Positions 34,073 to 43,036 of a stretch of DNA of 64,000 bases are shown here, in pieces. Position numbers and translations under genes: made by a program. Under the pieces are notes generated by a model. The model saw only the letters and a program-made list of their open reading frames with translations, was not told the origin of the DNA and did not search any database. Origin of the DNA: Nocardia brasiliensis NBRC 14402 (lineage in GTDB: Bacteria > Actinomycetota > Actinomycetes > Mycobacteriales > Mycobacteriaceae). The DNA lies in contig NZ_BAFT02000057.1 of assembly GCF_000308475.2 (NCBI RefSeq), positions 334,558 through 398,557 of the forward strand. The letters are read 5' to 3'. Position 1 is the first letter of the stretch; every line of letters begins with the position of its first letter.

Positions 34073-34567
34073 TCAACTCATGAGGACGCCGGACCGGAAG
34101 CCGCCGCCGGTGGCGTAGAGCGAGAAGGCGTGGCCTTTCGCGGTGCAGGAAAGGCCGGGGCCCGAGTAGTGCCCGCCGGTCGCGACGCAGGTTGCGCCGC
34201 CGTGCGCGACCTCGATACTGGCGTAGCCTGCACCGGTCTTGACCTCGCTCATCGGGGGATTTCCGCCCGGCAGGGTGAACGCCTTGGGCGTGACGCCTGG
34301 ATGGGCGGGTAGTTCCGGCTGGTCGATGATGACCTGATTGATCGGGACCGGCAGCGGTAACCAGGTGTCGCCCACCGCGACGGCGGGCACGCGATTCGGT
34401 GTCACATCGCAGCCGACGATGCCGTCGGCGGTGATCGCGCAGTCCACCTCGTCGCCGTAGCTGAAGTAGACGGTGTCGGGGGTGACGGCCTGCGCCGATG
34501 TCGTGCTCAGCAGGGGTGCCGCGGCGACCGCGACGGCGATCCCCGCCAGCTTTGCGGTGATGTTCAT
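34073..34567 (-). CDS. Secreted protein with conserved cysteines, unknown
   Basis: 164 residues from an ATG at 34567 with GAGGAG upstream. Signal peptide to about residue 27 (IAVAVAAAPLLSTTSAQA). The mature part begins VTPDTVYFSYGDEVDCAITA and has four cysteines (VDCAI, VGCDV, ATCVATG, LSCTAKG) likely paired. It ends SLYATGGGFRSGVLMS. The fold looks beta-rich. No family recognised; similar small exported proteins are common in Nocardia. Confidence 0.75.
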   Translation of the reverse strand: MNITAKLAGIAVAVAAAPLLSTTSAQAVTPDTVYFSYGDEVDCAITADGIVGCDVTPNRVPAVAVGDTWLPLPVPINQVIIDQPELPAHPGVTPKAFTLPGGNPPMSEVKTGAGYASIEVAHGGATCVATGGHYSGPGLSCTAKGHAFSLYATGGGFRSGVLMS

Positions 34568-34754
34568 GCACACTCCTCGATCGGATCAAACGATGCTCGG
34601 GCGTCGAGTCGGGCAGTTCTTCTGGTAGCTGAAACATAGCTGAAATTCCTGTCGCGGCCCAGAGGCTATCGGGGAGGGGCCGTGCCTCAGCGGAGTTGAC
34701 AAGGGCTGTGCGGGTTTTCGCGCGGCCTGCGGCGGGTCTGCGACGCTGGCGGAC

Positions 34755-35114
34755 ATGAGTGAGATCGAGAGCCGGGTGGGCATTTCGCGGCCGGAGGACG
34801 TGATCGACGTGTTCGTCGAACTGGTGGCGGCAGGGGACGCGGCAGGACTGGCCGCGCTGTACGAACCCGACGCCGTACTCGCGATACCCGGTGGTCCGGT
34901 GGTCAGTGGCATCCCGGCGATCCGCGAGGCCTACGCGCAATTCCTCGCCACCGGACCGGTTTTCGAGATCGGTGCGCGACAGCAACCGCTGGTGATGGGT
35001 GATATCGCACTGAGCGCGCATCAGTGGCCCAACGGCGAGATCACCGTGGACGTGCTGCGCCGGCAGCCCGACGGCAGCTGGCTGTGTGTGATCAGCCAGC
35101 CGAAGGTCAACTGA
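34755..35114 (+). CDS. SnoaL-like / NTF2-fold protein
   Basis: 119 residues with the SnoaL/NTF2-like layout: N-terminal helices (VIDVFVELVAAGDAAGLAAL), the YEPDAVLAIPGGPVVSG turn, then a helix (AIREAYAQFLA) and antiparallel strands (DIALSAHQW, GEITVDVLRRQPDGSWLCVI). The cone-shaped pocket binds small hydrophobic molecules; members include cyclases, isomerases and non-enzymatic proteins. Function not assignable. Single gene. Confidence 0.8.
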   Translation: MSEIESRVGISRPEDVIDVFVELVAAGDAAGLAALYEPDAVLAIPGGPVVSGIPAIREAYAQFLATGPVFEIGARQQPLVMGDIALSAHQWPNGEITVDVLRRQPDGSWLCVISQPKVN

Positions 35115-35361
35115 GCGTCGCCCGCGCGGTCCGCCCCGGGTCGCTGACCGTCGGCTCGGCCGGTGCGGCGAGGGTCACAGTGCGGCGCCGAGCAGGCGGA
35201 ATGCCGGGTGTCTCGAGAATCGAAGTTTCGGGGCACAGCTCATGGCTACCCCTCAGAGAACGCCGGTGCCGACCGCCGCTGTGGCATGTCGACGGTCGGC
35301 CTGCGTTTCCGGAGTCCGCCGCACCGGCTGACTCGCACGACAGCGGGAAGGAACCAGACAT

Positions 35362-35658
35362 ATGTTGATGCTCACCCCCACCGCCATCGAGGTTGTCCGC
35401 ACCATCACCTCCGCCGACGGCACGCCGCAGGAGGCGGGCCTGCGCATCTCCACCACCGACGGCGCCGAGACCTTGCAGCTCGAGGTCGCCGCGGCGCCGG
35501 GCGCTCAGGACCAGGTCCTCAACGCCGACGGCTCCCGAATCTTCCTCGACCAGCAGGCCGCCGCCTTCCTGGATGACAAGGTCCTCGACACCGGCACCGA
35601 CGCCAACGGCGAGGGCGGCTTCGTCATCGCCATGCAGGGCGGCGCGGCCGGCGTCTGA
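35362..35658 (+). CDS. Cysteine-free A-type (HesB/IscA-fold) protein
   Basis: 98 residues: MLMLTPTAIEVVRTITSADG, then AGLRISTTDGAETLQLEVAA, then AFLDDKVLDT and FVIAMQGGAAGV. The order of strands and the GLRIS start match the A-type carrier fold used for Fe-S cluster delivery. Those carriers need three cysteines (C-x65-C-G-C); this protein has none. It therefore cannot carry a cluster in the usual way, and belongs to an actinobacterial subgroup annotated as HesB-like of unknown function. Confidence 0.8.
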   Translation: MLMLTPTAIEVVRTITSADGTPQEAGLRISTTDGAETLQLEVAAAPGAQDQVLNADGSRIFLDQQAAAFLDDKVLDTGTDANGEGGFVIAMQGGAAGV

Positions 35659-35665
35659 CCTGGCC

Positions 35666-36730
35666 TCAGCGGTCGGCGGCCACGGCTTCGAGCAGCGAGT
35701 AGGGCGCGGCCGCGAGCAGCGGTGTCACCGAGGTGAGCCGCAGCCCCGCCCGCGCGCACAGGTCCGCGAAATCCGCGCGGGTGCGTTCCCGGCCGCCGAC
35801 ATTGACCAGCATGTTGAGGTCGCTGAGATAGGTGATCCCGCCGTCGGCGCTGTCGGCGGCGGGATCGACGACAGCGGGCAGCACCGGTTCCACGATCAGC
35901 ACGAGACCGTCCTGCGGCAGCGCCTCGCGACAGTGCCGCAGGATGGTGACGGCCTGTTCGTCGGTCCAATCGTGCAGCACGCTCTTGATCAGATAGAGGT
36001 CCGAGCCCGTCGGCACCGCACGGAAGAAGTCGCCGGCGGCGAGCGTGCAGCGGTCGCCGACACCGTTGTCCGCCAACGTTTTCGGTGCTTGGGCCAAACC
36101 CTCCTCGGTATCGAAGACGACGCCGCGCAGCCCCGGATGCGCGGCCAGTACGGCGGCGAGCAAGGTGCCGTCACCACCGCCGACATCGGTGACCGAACGG
36201 AACCGGCCGAAATCGAACGCTGTCGGCAACGCGGCAGCCGTCTCCGCGACCGCCTGGCTCATCGCCGCATTGAATTCGGCGGACAGCTCGGGACGTTCGG
36301 CGAGATGGCTGAAGAAATCGGTGCCGAACACCCGGTCGAACGCGATGTCACCGGTGCGGATGCTGCCGTCCAGATGTTCCCAGGCCCGGACGATCGCCGG
36401 GTCGGTGAACATGCGGACGAACGACGTCAGCGACTCCGGGTTGCCCGGATCGAGCAGCGCCCCTGCGGAAGTCGAGGTGAATGAACCCGGCTCGTGTTCG
36501 GTCAGCAGTCCCAAGCCGGCCAGCGCACGCAGCAGCCGGAGCGTGGGTTCGGGTGCGGTCCCGGCCGCCGCGGCCACCTCGGCGGCCTGCCGCGGCGTGC
36601 TGCCGAGCAGTGGAACTATCTTCAATTCGATTGCGCTGCGCAGGGTTTGCGCGGCGAAACTGCCGAAGGCGAGCCGTACGATCAGGTCGCGGTCGGCGAT
36701 TTCGGTTGCTCGGACATCGGTGTCGGGCAT
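35666..36730 (-). CDS. SAM-dependent O-methyltransferase
   Basis: 354 residues from an ATG at 36730. N-terminal ~100 residues are the winged-helix dimerisation domain (AAQTLRSAIELKIVPLLGST, then EPTLRLLRALAGLGLLTEHE). The methyltransferase domain has SAM-loop VTDVGGGDGTLLAAVLAAHP and the catalytic histidine in SVLHDWTDEQA. This is the small-molecule O-methyltransferase group (phenolic or polyketide substrates). The AraC gene 84 bases upstream is in the same orientation. Confidence 0.9.
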   Translation of the reverse strand: MPDTDVRATEIADRDLIVRLAFGSFAAQTLRSAIELKIVPLLGSTPRQAAEVAAAAGTAPEPTLRLLRALAGLGLLTEHEPGSFTSTSAGALLDPGNPESLTSFVRMFTDPAIVRAWEHLDGSIRTGDIAFDRVFGTDFFSHLAERPELSAEFNAAMSQAVAETAAALPTAFDFGRFRSVTDVGGGDGTLLAAVLAAHPGLRGVVFDTEEGLAQAPKTLADNGVGDRCTLAAGDFFRAVPTGSDLYLIKSVLHDWTDEQAVTILRHCREALPQDGLVLIVEPVLPAVVDPAADSADGGITYLSDLNMLVNVGGRERTRADFADLCARAGLRLTSVTPLLAAAPYSLLEAVAADR

Positions 36731-36814
36731 GGTTGTTTTCCTGTCTTCTCGGGTTGGCAACGCGCACAACGGAGTACGAAGGCGCAGCGATACGGATGGG
36801 AGCCGGGACGTGGC

Positions 36815-37642
36815 TCAGCCCGCGGAGGTCACCCGCCCGGCCAGCGCGCCCGGCGTGCAGCCGGCCAGCGCGAGCAGGTCCCGGTTCAGGTGCGGTTGAT
36901 CGGCGTAACCACAGGTCACGGCCACCTCACCGGCGGTCGCACCCGCGCGCAGCGCGCGAGCGGCATGATCGAAACGGACCAGCATGGCGGCGCGTTTGGG
37001 GGACAGGCCGATCTGATCAGTGAATTTGGCCCACAACCGCTTTCGGCTCCAACCGCAGGACGCGGCGAGGTCGTCCACCCGGATCTGGCCCCGGTGGGCG
37101 ACGATGGTGTCCCACGTGGTCGCTACCTCCGGCGCCATGGGCGGCGCCGTCGCGCCCCGCTGCACGAGGAACGCCCGCGTCAGTGCCAGCCGCTGCGACC
37201 AGGTCGCGGCGTCGGCGAGTTGCTCGCGCAGCCGCCGCTCCTGCGCTCCCCACAGCTCCCCGAGTCCGGTGACGGACCCGTTCAGTTCGCGCGGCGAGAC
37301 GCCGAGCAGGCCGTAGGCGGCCCGCGGCGACAGGCGCACCTCGACGCATTCGACGCGATCCCCGTGGATACGTGCCGGGCCGGGCGACAACGTGGCGACG
37401 AAGCTCGGCAGCGCCCGGGACTCGGCCGCGCCGTGCACCGTGACCGGGGTGTCGCCGATGCCGATGATGACGACCACGGTGGGCTGGGGCAGTACCCGCA
37501 GGTCCAGTCCGGCGCCCGCGCGATCGCGGAACCCGGCCATCAGCACGCCGTCGAGGGCGGCCTCGGCGGTCGGATGCACGACCTCCCAGCCGTCCTCGAC
37601 ATCACGGTCCATGGGGACGGTCCCCACCTCGTAGCTGCGCAT
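36815..37642 (-). CDS. AraC-family regulator
   Basis: 275 residues from an ATG at 37642. The C-terminal ~90 residues hold the AraC double helix-turn-helix (IRVDDLAASCGWSRKRLWAK, then GLSPKRAAMLVRFDHAARAL and GEVAVTCGYADQPHLNRDL). The N-terminal part is a variable ligand domain. It lies upstream of the O-methyltransferase in the same direction with 84 bases between, so the two may form one transcript and the regulator may control it. An upstream frame extension of fifty residues reads poorly and is rejected. Confidence 0.88.
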   Translation of the reverse strand: MRSYEVGTVPMDRDVEDGWEVVHPTAEAALDGVLMAGFRDRAGAGLDLRVLPQPTVVVIIGIGDTPVTVHGAAESRALPSFVATLSPGPARIHGDRVECVEVRLSPRAAYGLLGVSPRELNGSVTGLGELWGAQERRLREQLADAATWSQRLALTRAFLVQRGATAPPMAPEVATTWDTIVAHRGQIRVDDLAASCGWSRKRLWAKFTDQIGLSPKRAAMLVRFDHAARALRAGATAGEVAVTCGYADQPHLNRDLLALAGCTPGALAGRVTSAG

Positions 37643-37776
37643 ATCTCTACTGTCGCCGATGTCGCGGTGTCCTGTCTTGAACAAATGTTCCCAGGAGATA
37701 CCCAGGCGGCCGCGGTGGAATGCGCGCCGGGATACCACTACCGTGGGGTGGCGCAAACGGAGTCCGATCGCTGGGA

Positions 37777-39093
37777 GTGAGTTTGTCGTCATCGACGATC
37801 GAGAACATCGAGACGTCGGGTGGGACCGAGCAGCACGAGCCGCGCACTATCGCACCGGTGGTGTGGTGGGCGATCGTCGTCGCCGGGTTCGTCGCGGGTG
37901 GTTATTACCTGGTGCAGGTGCTGGAGCACCGGCAGGTGATGCTGCATCTGATGGATTTGAGCGTCTACCAGATCGCCGGTGACCGGGTCGGTCACGGGGT
38001 CTCGGTCTATGACAGTCCGCTGCTCGGCAATACCCGCGGCGTCTGGGAGTTCGTCTACACGCCGTTCGCCGCCCTGCTGTTCGTCCCGCTGCGCTGGCTG
38101 CACGGCGACCTGTACACCCTGGTCGGCGGGTTCGGGAACTTCGCCATGCTGGCCGGCTCCTGCTGGGCGGCGCTGTCGCTGCTCGGCTACCGGCGCGACC
38201 TGCGGCTCGCGGTCGCGGCCACCTCGATCGGCGGGCTGCTGCTGTGGTGCGAGCCGATCCGGCAGACCATGGCGTTCGGGCAGATCAACATCCTGCTGCT
38301 GCTGCTCGTCATCGCGGACCTGGCACTGCCCGACACGTCGCGCTGGAAGGGCGTGCTGACCGGTGTCGCCGCGGGCCTCAAGCTGACCCCCGCCTTCTTC
38401 GTGCTGTACCTGCTCGTCACCCGGCGCTACCGGGCGGCCGCGACGGCCGCAGGCGCTTTCCTCGCCACGGTGGCGGTCGGTTTCGCCGTGCTGCCTAAGG
38501 ATTCGGTGACGTTCTGGGGTGGCGCGTTCATCGATCCGGCCCGTGTCGGCGAGCCCGCCAACCTGTCGAACGAGTCCCTGCGCGGCATGATCGCCCGCTC
38601 GGTCGGCGTCGCGGGCGCGCACCAGGTGCTGTGGCTGGCCGGGGCGGCGGCGATGGCGGCGGTCTGTCTGTACCTGGCGCGCCGGCTGTCGCTGTCCGGA
38701 CGTGAATTGCCCGCGGTGGTGTGTGTCGGCGTCACGATGACGGCGGTGTCGCCGTTCAGCTGGGTGCACCATTGGGTTTGGCTCGCACCGTTGCTCATCT
38801 ATCTGGGTGATCTGGCGTTGCGCCGCGGTGGTCTGATCATGCCGTCGGTGTTCGTGGTGACGGCGCTCTTCGTTTCCGGTGGCGTACTGGCGTTTCTCGA
38901 CCCGACGCTGGTGAGCGTGTTCGACTACGCCGCACGCGGACATCCGGTCCTGTTCTACCGCAACGCCTACATCTGGCTCACCGTCGCACTGTTCGCGGCC
39001 ATCGCCCTGGCCCTGCGTCGTAGCGCGAACCCGGCGGCCACCATCCCGGCCGAGAGCACCGCGGACAGCGTCAAAGCGCCGGTGGCCCCGTAG
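37777..39093 (+). CDS. GT87-family polyprenyl mannosyltransferase-like membrane protein
   Basis: 438 residues, 9-11 TM segments. The sequence DLSVYQIAGDRVGHGVSVYD just after TM1 and the AFGQINILLLLLVIADLA and LKLTPAFFVLYLL segments are typical of GT87 (DUF2029) alpha-mannosyltransferases that use polyprenyl-phosphate mannose on the outer side of the membrane, as in PIM/lipomannan assembly. GTG start at 37777; a TTG two codons later is equally possible. The 3' end overlaps the convergent MFS gene by 127 bases. Confidence 0.85.
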   Translation: MSLSSSTIENIETSGGTEQHEPRTIAPVVWWAIVVAGFVAGGYYLVQVLEHRQVMLHLMDLSVYQIAGDRVGHGVSVYDSPLLGNTRGVWEFVYTPFAALLFVPLRWLHGDLYTLVGGFGNFAMLAGSCWAALSLLGYRRDLRLAVAATSIGGLLLWCEPIRQTMAFGQINILLLLLVIADLALPDTSRWKGVLTGVAAGLKLTPAFFVLYLLVTRRYRAAATAAGAFLATVAVGFAVLPKDSVTFWGGAFIDPARVGEPANLSNESLRGMIARSVGVAGAHQVLWLAGAAAMAAVCLYLARRLSLSGRELPAVVCVGVTMTAVSPFSWVHHWVWLAPLLIYLGDLALRRGGLIMPSVFVVTALFVSGGVLAFLDPTLVSVFDYAARGHPVLFYRNAYIWLTVALFAAIALALRRSANPAATIPAESTADSVKAPVAP

Positions 39094-40169
39094 TTTTCGA
39101 GAACGACGGCGTAGACCAGCGGTGCGGCGGCGGAGAGTAGAAAGCTGGGCAGCAGCAGCCGTCCGACGCGGGCTCCGTAACCGTGCGCCGGAAACAGGGC
39201 CAACGGCAACGTGCCGCGGGTGATGGTGGCCAGTCCGTTTCCGGCGCCGTACAGGGCGGCGCAGGCCGCGGCGAGCAGCAGCACGCGTCCGCCGCCGAAG
39301 CCGACGAGAAACGAGAACAGCAGCAGCGCAAGGGAGATCAGGTTCAGATCCGGTGCGGCCAAGCTGCGTCCGAACAACACGTCACCGAGCCGGGCCGCGG
39401 ACTGGGCGATGCCGCGCAGGGTCGACACCCACACCGCGGTGCCGACCGCCAGGCCGAGGCCGGTGAGTATGCCGATCAGGTGGGCGGACAGTCCCGAGGC
39501 CAGAAAGCCCACTCCGGTCATGATCGCCGCGTACAAGACCGCCGCGACGCGGTCATCGCGTGCGGCGGCAACGGGTGCGGTTGCGGGAGCGCGGGTTTCG
39601 ACCGGCAGCGGCCGGTGGCGCGGTATCGCGAGATGCATGGGCAAGGTCGACAGCGCGAACCCGGCATAGACGAGCACCGCTCCGCGCCAGCCCAGGGCCT
39701 CGGCCAGCCCGTGACCGATCGGCCAGAACACCGTGGACGCCAATCCGCCCAGCAGCGTGATCTGCGACATCGGCCGTTTCGCGTGTCCACCGCCGAGGCG
39801 GGCCAGCGTCGCGAACGCGGCATCGTAGAGCGTGCACCGCATGGCCGCGCCCAGCACGATCCACGAAAGGTAGTACCAGCCAACACTGCTCGTCGTGGCG
39901 ACACCCGCGCAGCCCAGCCCCGCCAGCACCGAACCGGTCGCGAGGACGGGCCTGCCGCCGAACCGGTCGATGCAGCGGCCGACCAGCGGCGAAGCGCAGC
40001 CCATCACCAGCAGCGCCACCGAAAACCCGCCCTGGACCCGGGGTTCGCTCCAGCCCAGATCCGCACCGATGCTGCCGCCGAAGATGCCCACGAGGTAGTA
40101 GGTGACGCCCCAGCAGACCAGCTGGGAAATGCCGAGGCAGCGCACCGCCTTTCGCAACTTCGCGTCCAT
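38967..40169 (-). CDS. MFS transporter
   Basis: 400 residues, about twelve TM segments. The TM2-3 loop is GRCIDRFGGRPV, with the conserved D-R-x-G. The central loop is polar (VETRAPATAPVAAARDDRVA). Member of the broad drug/metabolite MFS group, substrate unknown. ATG start. It is divergent from a LysR gene (82 bases between), which is likely its regulator. Its C-terminal ~42 codons are antisense to the end of the GT87 gene. Confidence 0.88.
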   Translation of the reverse strand: MDAKLRKAVRCLGISQLVCWGVTYYLVGIFGGSIGADLGWSEPRVQGGFSVALLVMGCASPLVGRCIDRFGGRPVLATGSVLAGLGCAGVATTSSVGWYYLSWIVLGAAMRCTLYDAAFATLARLGGGHAKRPMSQITLLGGLASTVFWPIGHGLAEALGWRGAVLVYAGFALSTLPMHLAIPRHRPLPVETRAPATAPVAAARDDRVAAVLYAAIMTGVGFLASGLSAHLIGILTGLGLAVGTAVWVSTLRGIAQSAARLGDVLFGRSLAAPDLNLISLALLLFSFLVGFGGGRVLLLAAACAALYGAGNGLATITRGTLPLALFPAHGYGARVGRLLLPSFLLSAAAPLVYAVVLENYGATGALTLSAVLSAGMVAAGFALRRRARAMAANSATVSQM

Positions 40170-40251
40170 GATCCCTCCGGCTCGATGACACTGTGGTTCG
40201 ACGATAAGCAGTGCTGATGCCGCTGATACAGGACATAAGAGGGGCTTGGGT

Positions 40252-41142
40252 ATGGGCGCGCTGGACCTCGATCAGCTGCGCACGTTCGTGCAAGTCGTCG
40301 AGTGCGGCAGTTTTTCGCGTGCGGCGCAACGGTTGGGCATCACCCAGCCGGCCGTCAGCCTGCGCCTGCGGCAACTCGAAAACCGTTTGGGCGTAACTCT
40401 GCTGGAGCGGGTGGGCCGACAGGTGCGCCCGACCGCGGCCGGGGCCGAACTGCTGGCGCATGCGGCACGGATCGAAGACGCGGTGTCGGTCGCGGAGGAC
40501 AGCCTCGCGCACTACACGGCGGGCACTGCCGGGCGAGTCCGGCTCGGTACCGGCGAGACCGCGTGCGTGTACCTGCTGCCGCCGGTCCTGCGCGGGTTGC
40601 GGGGCCGGTTCCCGGCGCTCGACCTCATCGTGCACACCGGTAACACCGACACTCTGCTGCACCTGCTCGCGGAGAACCGCATCGACCTGGGCTTGCTCAC
40701 CATGCCCATTCCCGGCCGGGCCTTCGAGGTGACCCCGGTCCGGCAGGACGAATTCGTGCTGGTCGCGGCCCCGGACGCCGCCGCGCCGCCGGCCAGGACC
40801 ACAGCCGCCGCGCTCGCGTCCCGGCCGCTGGTGCTGTTCGATCCCGGCGGTAACACACGCCGACTCGTCGATCGATGGTTCGCCGCCGCGGGACACACCG
40901 TCAAGCCGGTGATGGAATTGGGCAGTGTGGCCGCGATCAAGGAATTGGTCGCCGCCGGCCTCGGCTACGCGATTCTGCCGCGCATGGCATTGCCCGCTCG
41001 CGACGACGGGCGCTTGACGGCCCGTTCGCTGACTCCGCCCCTGCACCGGACCATCGCTTTGGTCCTGCGCCGGGACAAACCCCGCACTCGGGCCCTGTCA
41101 GCTGTAATCGATGCCCTGACCACTCCCGACGCACAGCGCTGA
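40252..41142 (+). CDS. LysR-family regulator
   Basis: 296 residues from an ATG at 40252 with AGAGGGG upstream. N-terminal winged helix at ~1-60 (LDQLRTFVQVVECGSFSRAA, then LGITQPAVSLRLRQLENRLG). The ligand-binding domain starts at ~88 (GRVRLGTGETACVYLLPPVL) and continues with the typical DLGLLTMPIP turn and GLGYAILPR hinge. It is divergent from the MFS gene, the usual LysR/target layout, so it probably activates that transporter. Confidence 0.9.
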   Translation: MGALDLDQLRTFVQVVECGSFSRAAQRLGITQPAVSLRLRQLENRLGVTLLERVGRQVRPTAAGAELLAHAARIEDAVSVAEDSLAHYTAGTAGRVRLGTGETACVYLLPPVLRGLRGRFPALDLIVHTGNTDTLLHLLAENRIDLGLLTMPIPGRAFEVTPVRQDEFVLVAAPDAAAPPARTTAAALASRPLVLFDPGGNTRRLVDRWFAAAGHTVKPVMELGSVAAIKELVAAGLGYAILPRMALPARDDGRLTARSLTPPLHRTIALVLRRDKPRTRALSAVIDALTTPDAQR

Positions 41143-41159
41143 CGCGCTATCGTGGATTC

Positions 41160-41330
41160 GTGGGTGTCATGGGAGAACTGTTTCCGGGCCAGAAGCTGGC
41201 CGACGAGGGCAGCGAAGACAGTGCCGGGCAAGGGCACCGCCCCCGCGTCGACGTAGATCTGGAGGCCGGTGTGGTCCGGTTGTCCGGCACGGCCCCGCGG
41301 GCTGCGGACGAGCCTGCCGAAGACGCCTGA
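41160..41330 (+). CDS. Small acidic protein (56 aa)
   Basis: A GTG at 41160 or an ATG at 41169 opens a frame reading MGELFPGQKLADEGSEDSAG, then RPRVDVDLEAGVVRLSGTAP and a polar tail. The segment VDLEAGVVRL is typical of short conserved actinobacterial proteins of unknown function. No signal peptide or TM. It lies 17 bases after the LysR gene and before the SDR gene, so it may be part of that transcript. Confidence 0.55.
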   Translation: MGVMGELFPGQKLADEGSEDSAGQGHRPRVDVDLEAGVVRLSGTAPRAADEPAEDA

Positions 41331-41423
41331 GGCACTCGAGTTCTTACCTGGCTTTGCCGCTCGCCTCGCATTCTTCTGACGTCCGCCCCGCAGCATGGGG
41401 CGTGACGAAAGGAAGTGCCCGCC

Positions 41424-42290
41424 ATGAGCATCTCGCTATCGACCGAATCGACCCGCGTGCGCCCCGCCCTGCCCGCCGAGGTGACGGCCTACTGGGCCGG
41501 ACGCCACGTGGTGGTGACCGGCGGCAGTAGCGGCATCGGACTCGAGGTGACCGAACTGGCCTTGGCCATGGGCGCCAAGGTGAGCGTCGTCGCGCTCGAA
41601 GACCGTGCCCTGCGACGACTTTCCGATGAAGCGGACCACGGGGACCGGCCACTGGCGGTGTTCGCCGCCGACGTCACGCGCAAGGAGCAGGTCGGCGCCG
41701 CAGTGGACGCGGCACGCGCGCGGCACGGTGCGATCGGCGCGGTGATCGTGTGCGCGGGTATCGCGAAGCCGGATTATTTCGACCGGCTCGACGATGCCGA
41801 CTTCACCAAACATATGGAGGTCAACTACTTCGGTGCGCTGCATGCGATCCGGGCGGCGCTGCCCGATCTCGACGCAAGCACCGGGGGCAGCATCACGGTC
41901 ATCTCGTCGCTGGCGGGCGTGCTGCCCTGTTTCGGTTACGGCGCATACAGTCCCAGCAAGTTCGCCGTGCGTGGGCTGTGTGAGGTACTGCGCCAAGAAC
42001 TCAAACCGCGTGGCATCACCGTCACCGTCGTCCTGCCGCCCGATGTCGACACCCCACAGCTGGCCGCCGAGGCGGCGACCAAGCCGCCGGAGCTGCGGGC
42101 GCTCAGCGCCGGAACACCCATCAGCGCAGGCGAAGTCGCGTATGCCCTGCTGATCGGCGCGGCACGCGGTCGCGCCACCGTCGTGCCCTCACCGGCCGCC
42201 CGCCTGACGCGCTGGCTCGCGGGTGCGGCCCCCGGACTGCTGGCCTGGGTGATGGACCGCCGCATCGCCCGTGTCCAGCGCAACCGCTGA
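41424..42290 (+). CDS. Short-chain dehydrogenase/reductase (3-ketodihydrosphingosine reductase-like)
   Basis: 288 residues. Rossmann motif TGGSSGIG at residues 32-39, DVT acid near 87, and catalytic S-Y-K seen as ITVISSLAG and YSPSK (near 175). The C-terminal end (LTRWLAGAAPGLLAWVMDRR) is hydrophobic and resembles the membrane-associated tail of 3-ketodihydrosphingosine/acyl-ketone reductases. NADP-dependent ketone reduction. ATG at 41424 with AAAGGAAG upstream. Confidence 0.88.
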   Translation: MSISLSTESTRVRPALPAEVTAYWAGRHVVVTGGSSGIGLEVTELALAMGAKVSVVALEDRALRRLSDEADHGDRPLAVFAADVTRKEQVGAAVDAARARHGAIGAVIVCAGIAKPDYFDRLDDADFTKHMEVNYFGALHAIRAALPDLDASTGGSITVISSLAGVLPCFGYGAYSPSKFAVRGLCEVLRQELKPRGITVTVVLPPDVDTPQLAAEAATKPPELRALSAGTPISAGEVAYALLIGAARGRATVVPSPAARLTRWLAGAAPGLLAWVMDRRIARVQRNR

Positions 42291-42307
42291 ACGGTTACCA
42301 GGGTGCG

Positions 42308-43036
42308 CTAGTCGCGGAAGCGGCAAGCACCGGCGAACGGCATGGTGTCCATCGAGGATTCGGTGACACCGGTGCCGTAGGTCGAGGCGTGGATGACCTT
42401 GCCGTCACCGGCGTACAGCGCGGAGTGGCCGCCGCCGTAGAACGACACCAGATCGCCGGGCTGCAATTCGTCCCGCGAGACCGGGGTTCCGGCGGCGAGC
42501 TGGTCGTAGCTGGTGCGTGGCACGTCGACACCGGCTTGCTCGTAGGACCACTGGACCAGGCCCGAGCAGTCGAACGAGTCGGGTCCCGCGGACGCGCCGT
42601 AGTCTGCGCCGAGCTTGGTGCGGGCGGCCTCCACCGCGACCTCGCCGGGCGACTTCAGCGGAGTCTCGTGCAACAGCGGCTGATTCGGCATGGTGATGCC
42701 GGGAACGCCTGCTAGGCTGGGGTATTCGAATCCGGGGATCTCCGGCAGCGTGAATTCGATGCCGAACGCGGAGAACTCGGTCGGCGCGGGAGCTGCGATC
42801 GGCGCGCTCTGCGGCTGCGGTGCCGGGTCTCCGGGAAGGCCTGCGGGAAGGGGTAATTCGTCCGGCACCTGCACGGTGCCGATGCCCGGCACGGTGATCG
42901 GTTGTGCCGTTGCCGTTCCGGAGGTGACCAGCAGTGCGGCGAGTGCGCCTGCGAGGGTCACGCCTGCGGCCAGTGCCCACCAGAGCACTCGGCGCAGGAA
43001 GCGGGTAGTTCGGACGTCGTCGGTCTGCGATGCCAT
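42308..43036 (-). CDS. NlpC/P60 cell-wall endopeptidase
   Basis: 242 residues from an ATG at 43036 with GGAGGACTT upstream. N-terminal TM/signal anchor (VLWWALAAGVTLAGALAALL), a Pro-rich spacer ~45-125 (ELPLPAGLPGDPAPQP), then the NlpC/P60 domain. The Cys-His-His triad is C157 (DSFDCSGLVQW), H204 (GGGHSALYAGDG) and H216 (VIHAS). It cleaves stem peptides of peptidoglycan (D-Glu-Dap type) and acts outside the membrane, so it takes part in wall remodelling like RipA/RipB. Confidence 0.92.
   Translation of the reverse strand: MASQTDDVRTTRFLRRVLWWALAAGVTLAGALAALLVTSGTATAQPITVPGIGTVQVPDELPLPAGLPGDPAPQPQSAPIAAPAPTEFSAFGIEFTLPEIPGFEYPSLAGVPGITMPNQPLLHETPLKSPGEVAVEAARTKLGADYGASAGPDSFDCSGLVQWSYEQAGVDVPRTSYDQLAAGTPVSRDELQPGDLVSFYGGGHSALYAGDGKVIHASTYGTGVTESSMDTMPFAGACRFRD

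Noticed and set aside
36815..37792. Longer AraC reading from the upstream start at 37792
   Set aside because: The extra fifty residues have no resemblance to AraC N-termini and overlap the start region of the divergent GT87 gene. The ATG at 37642 gives a normal-length protein.
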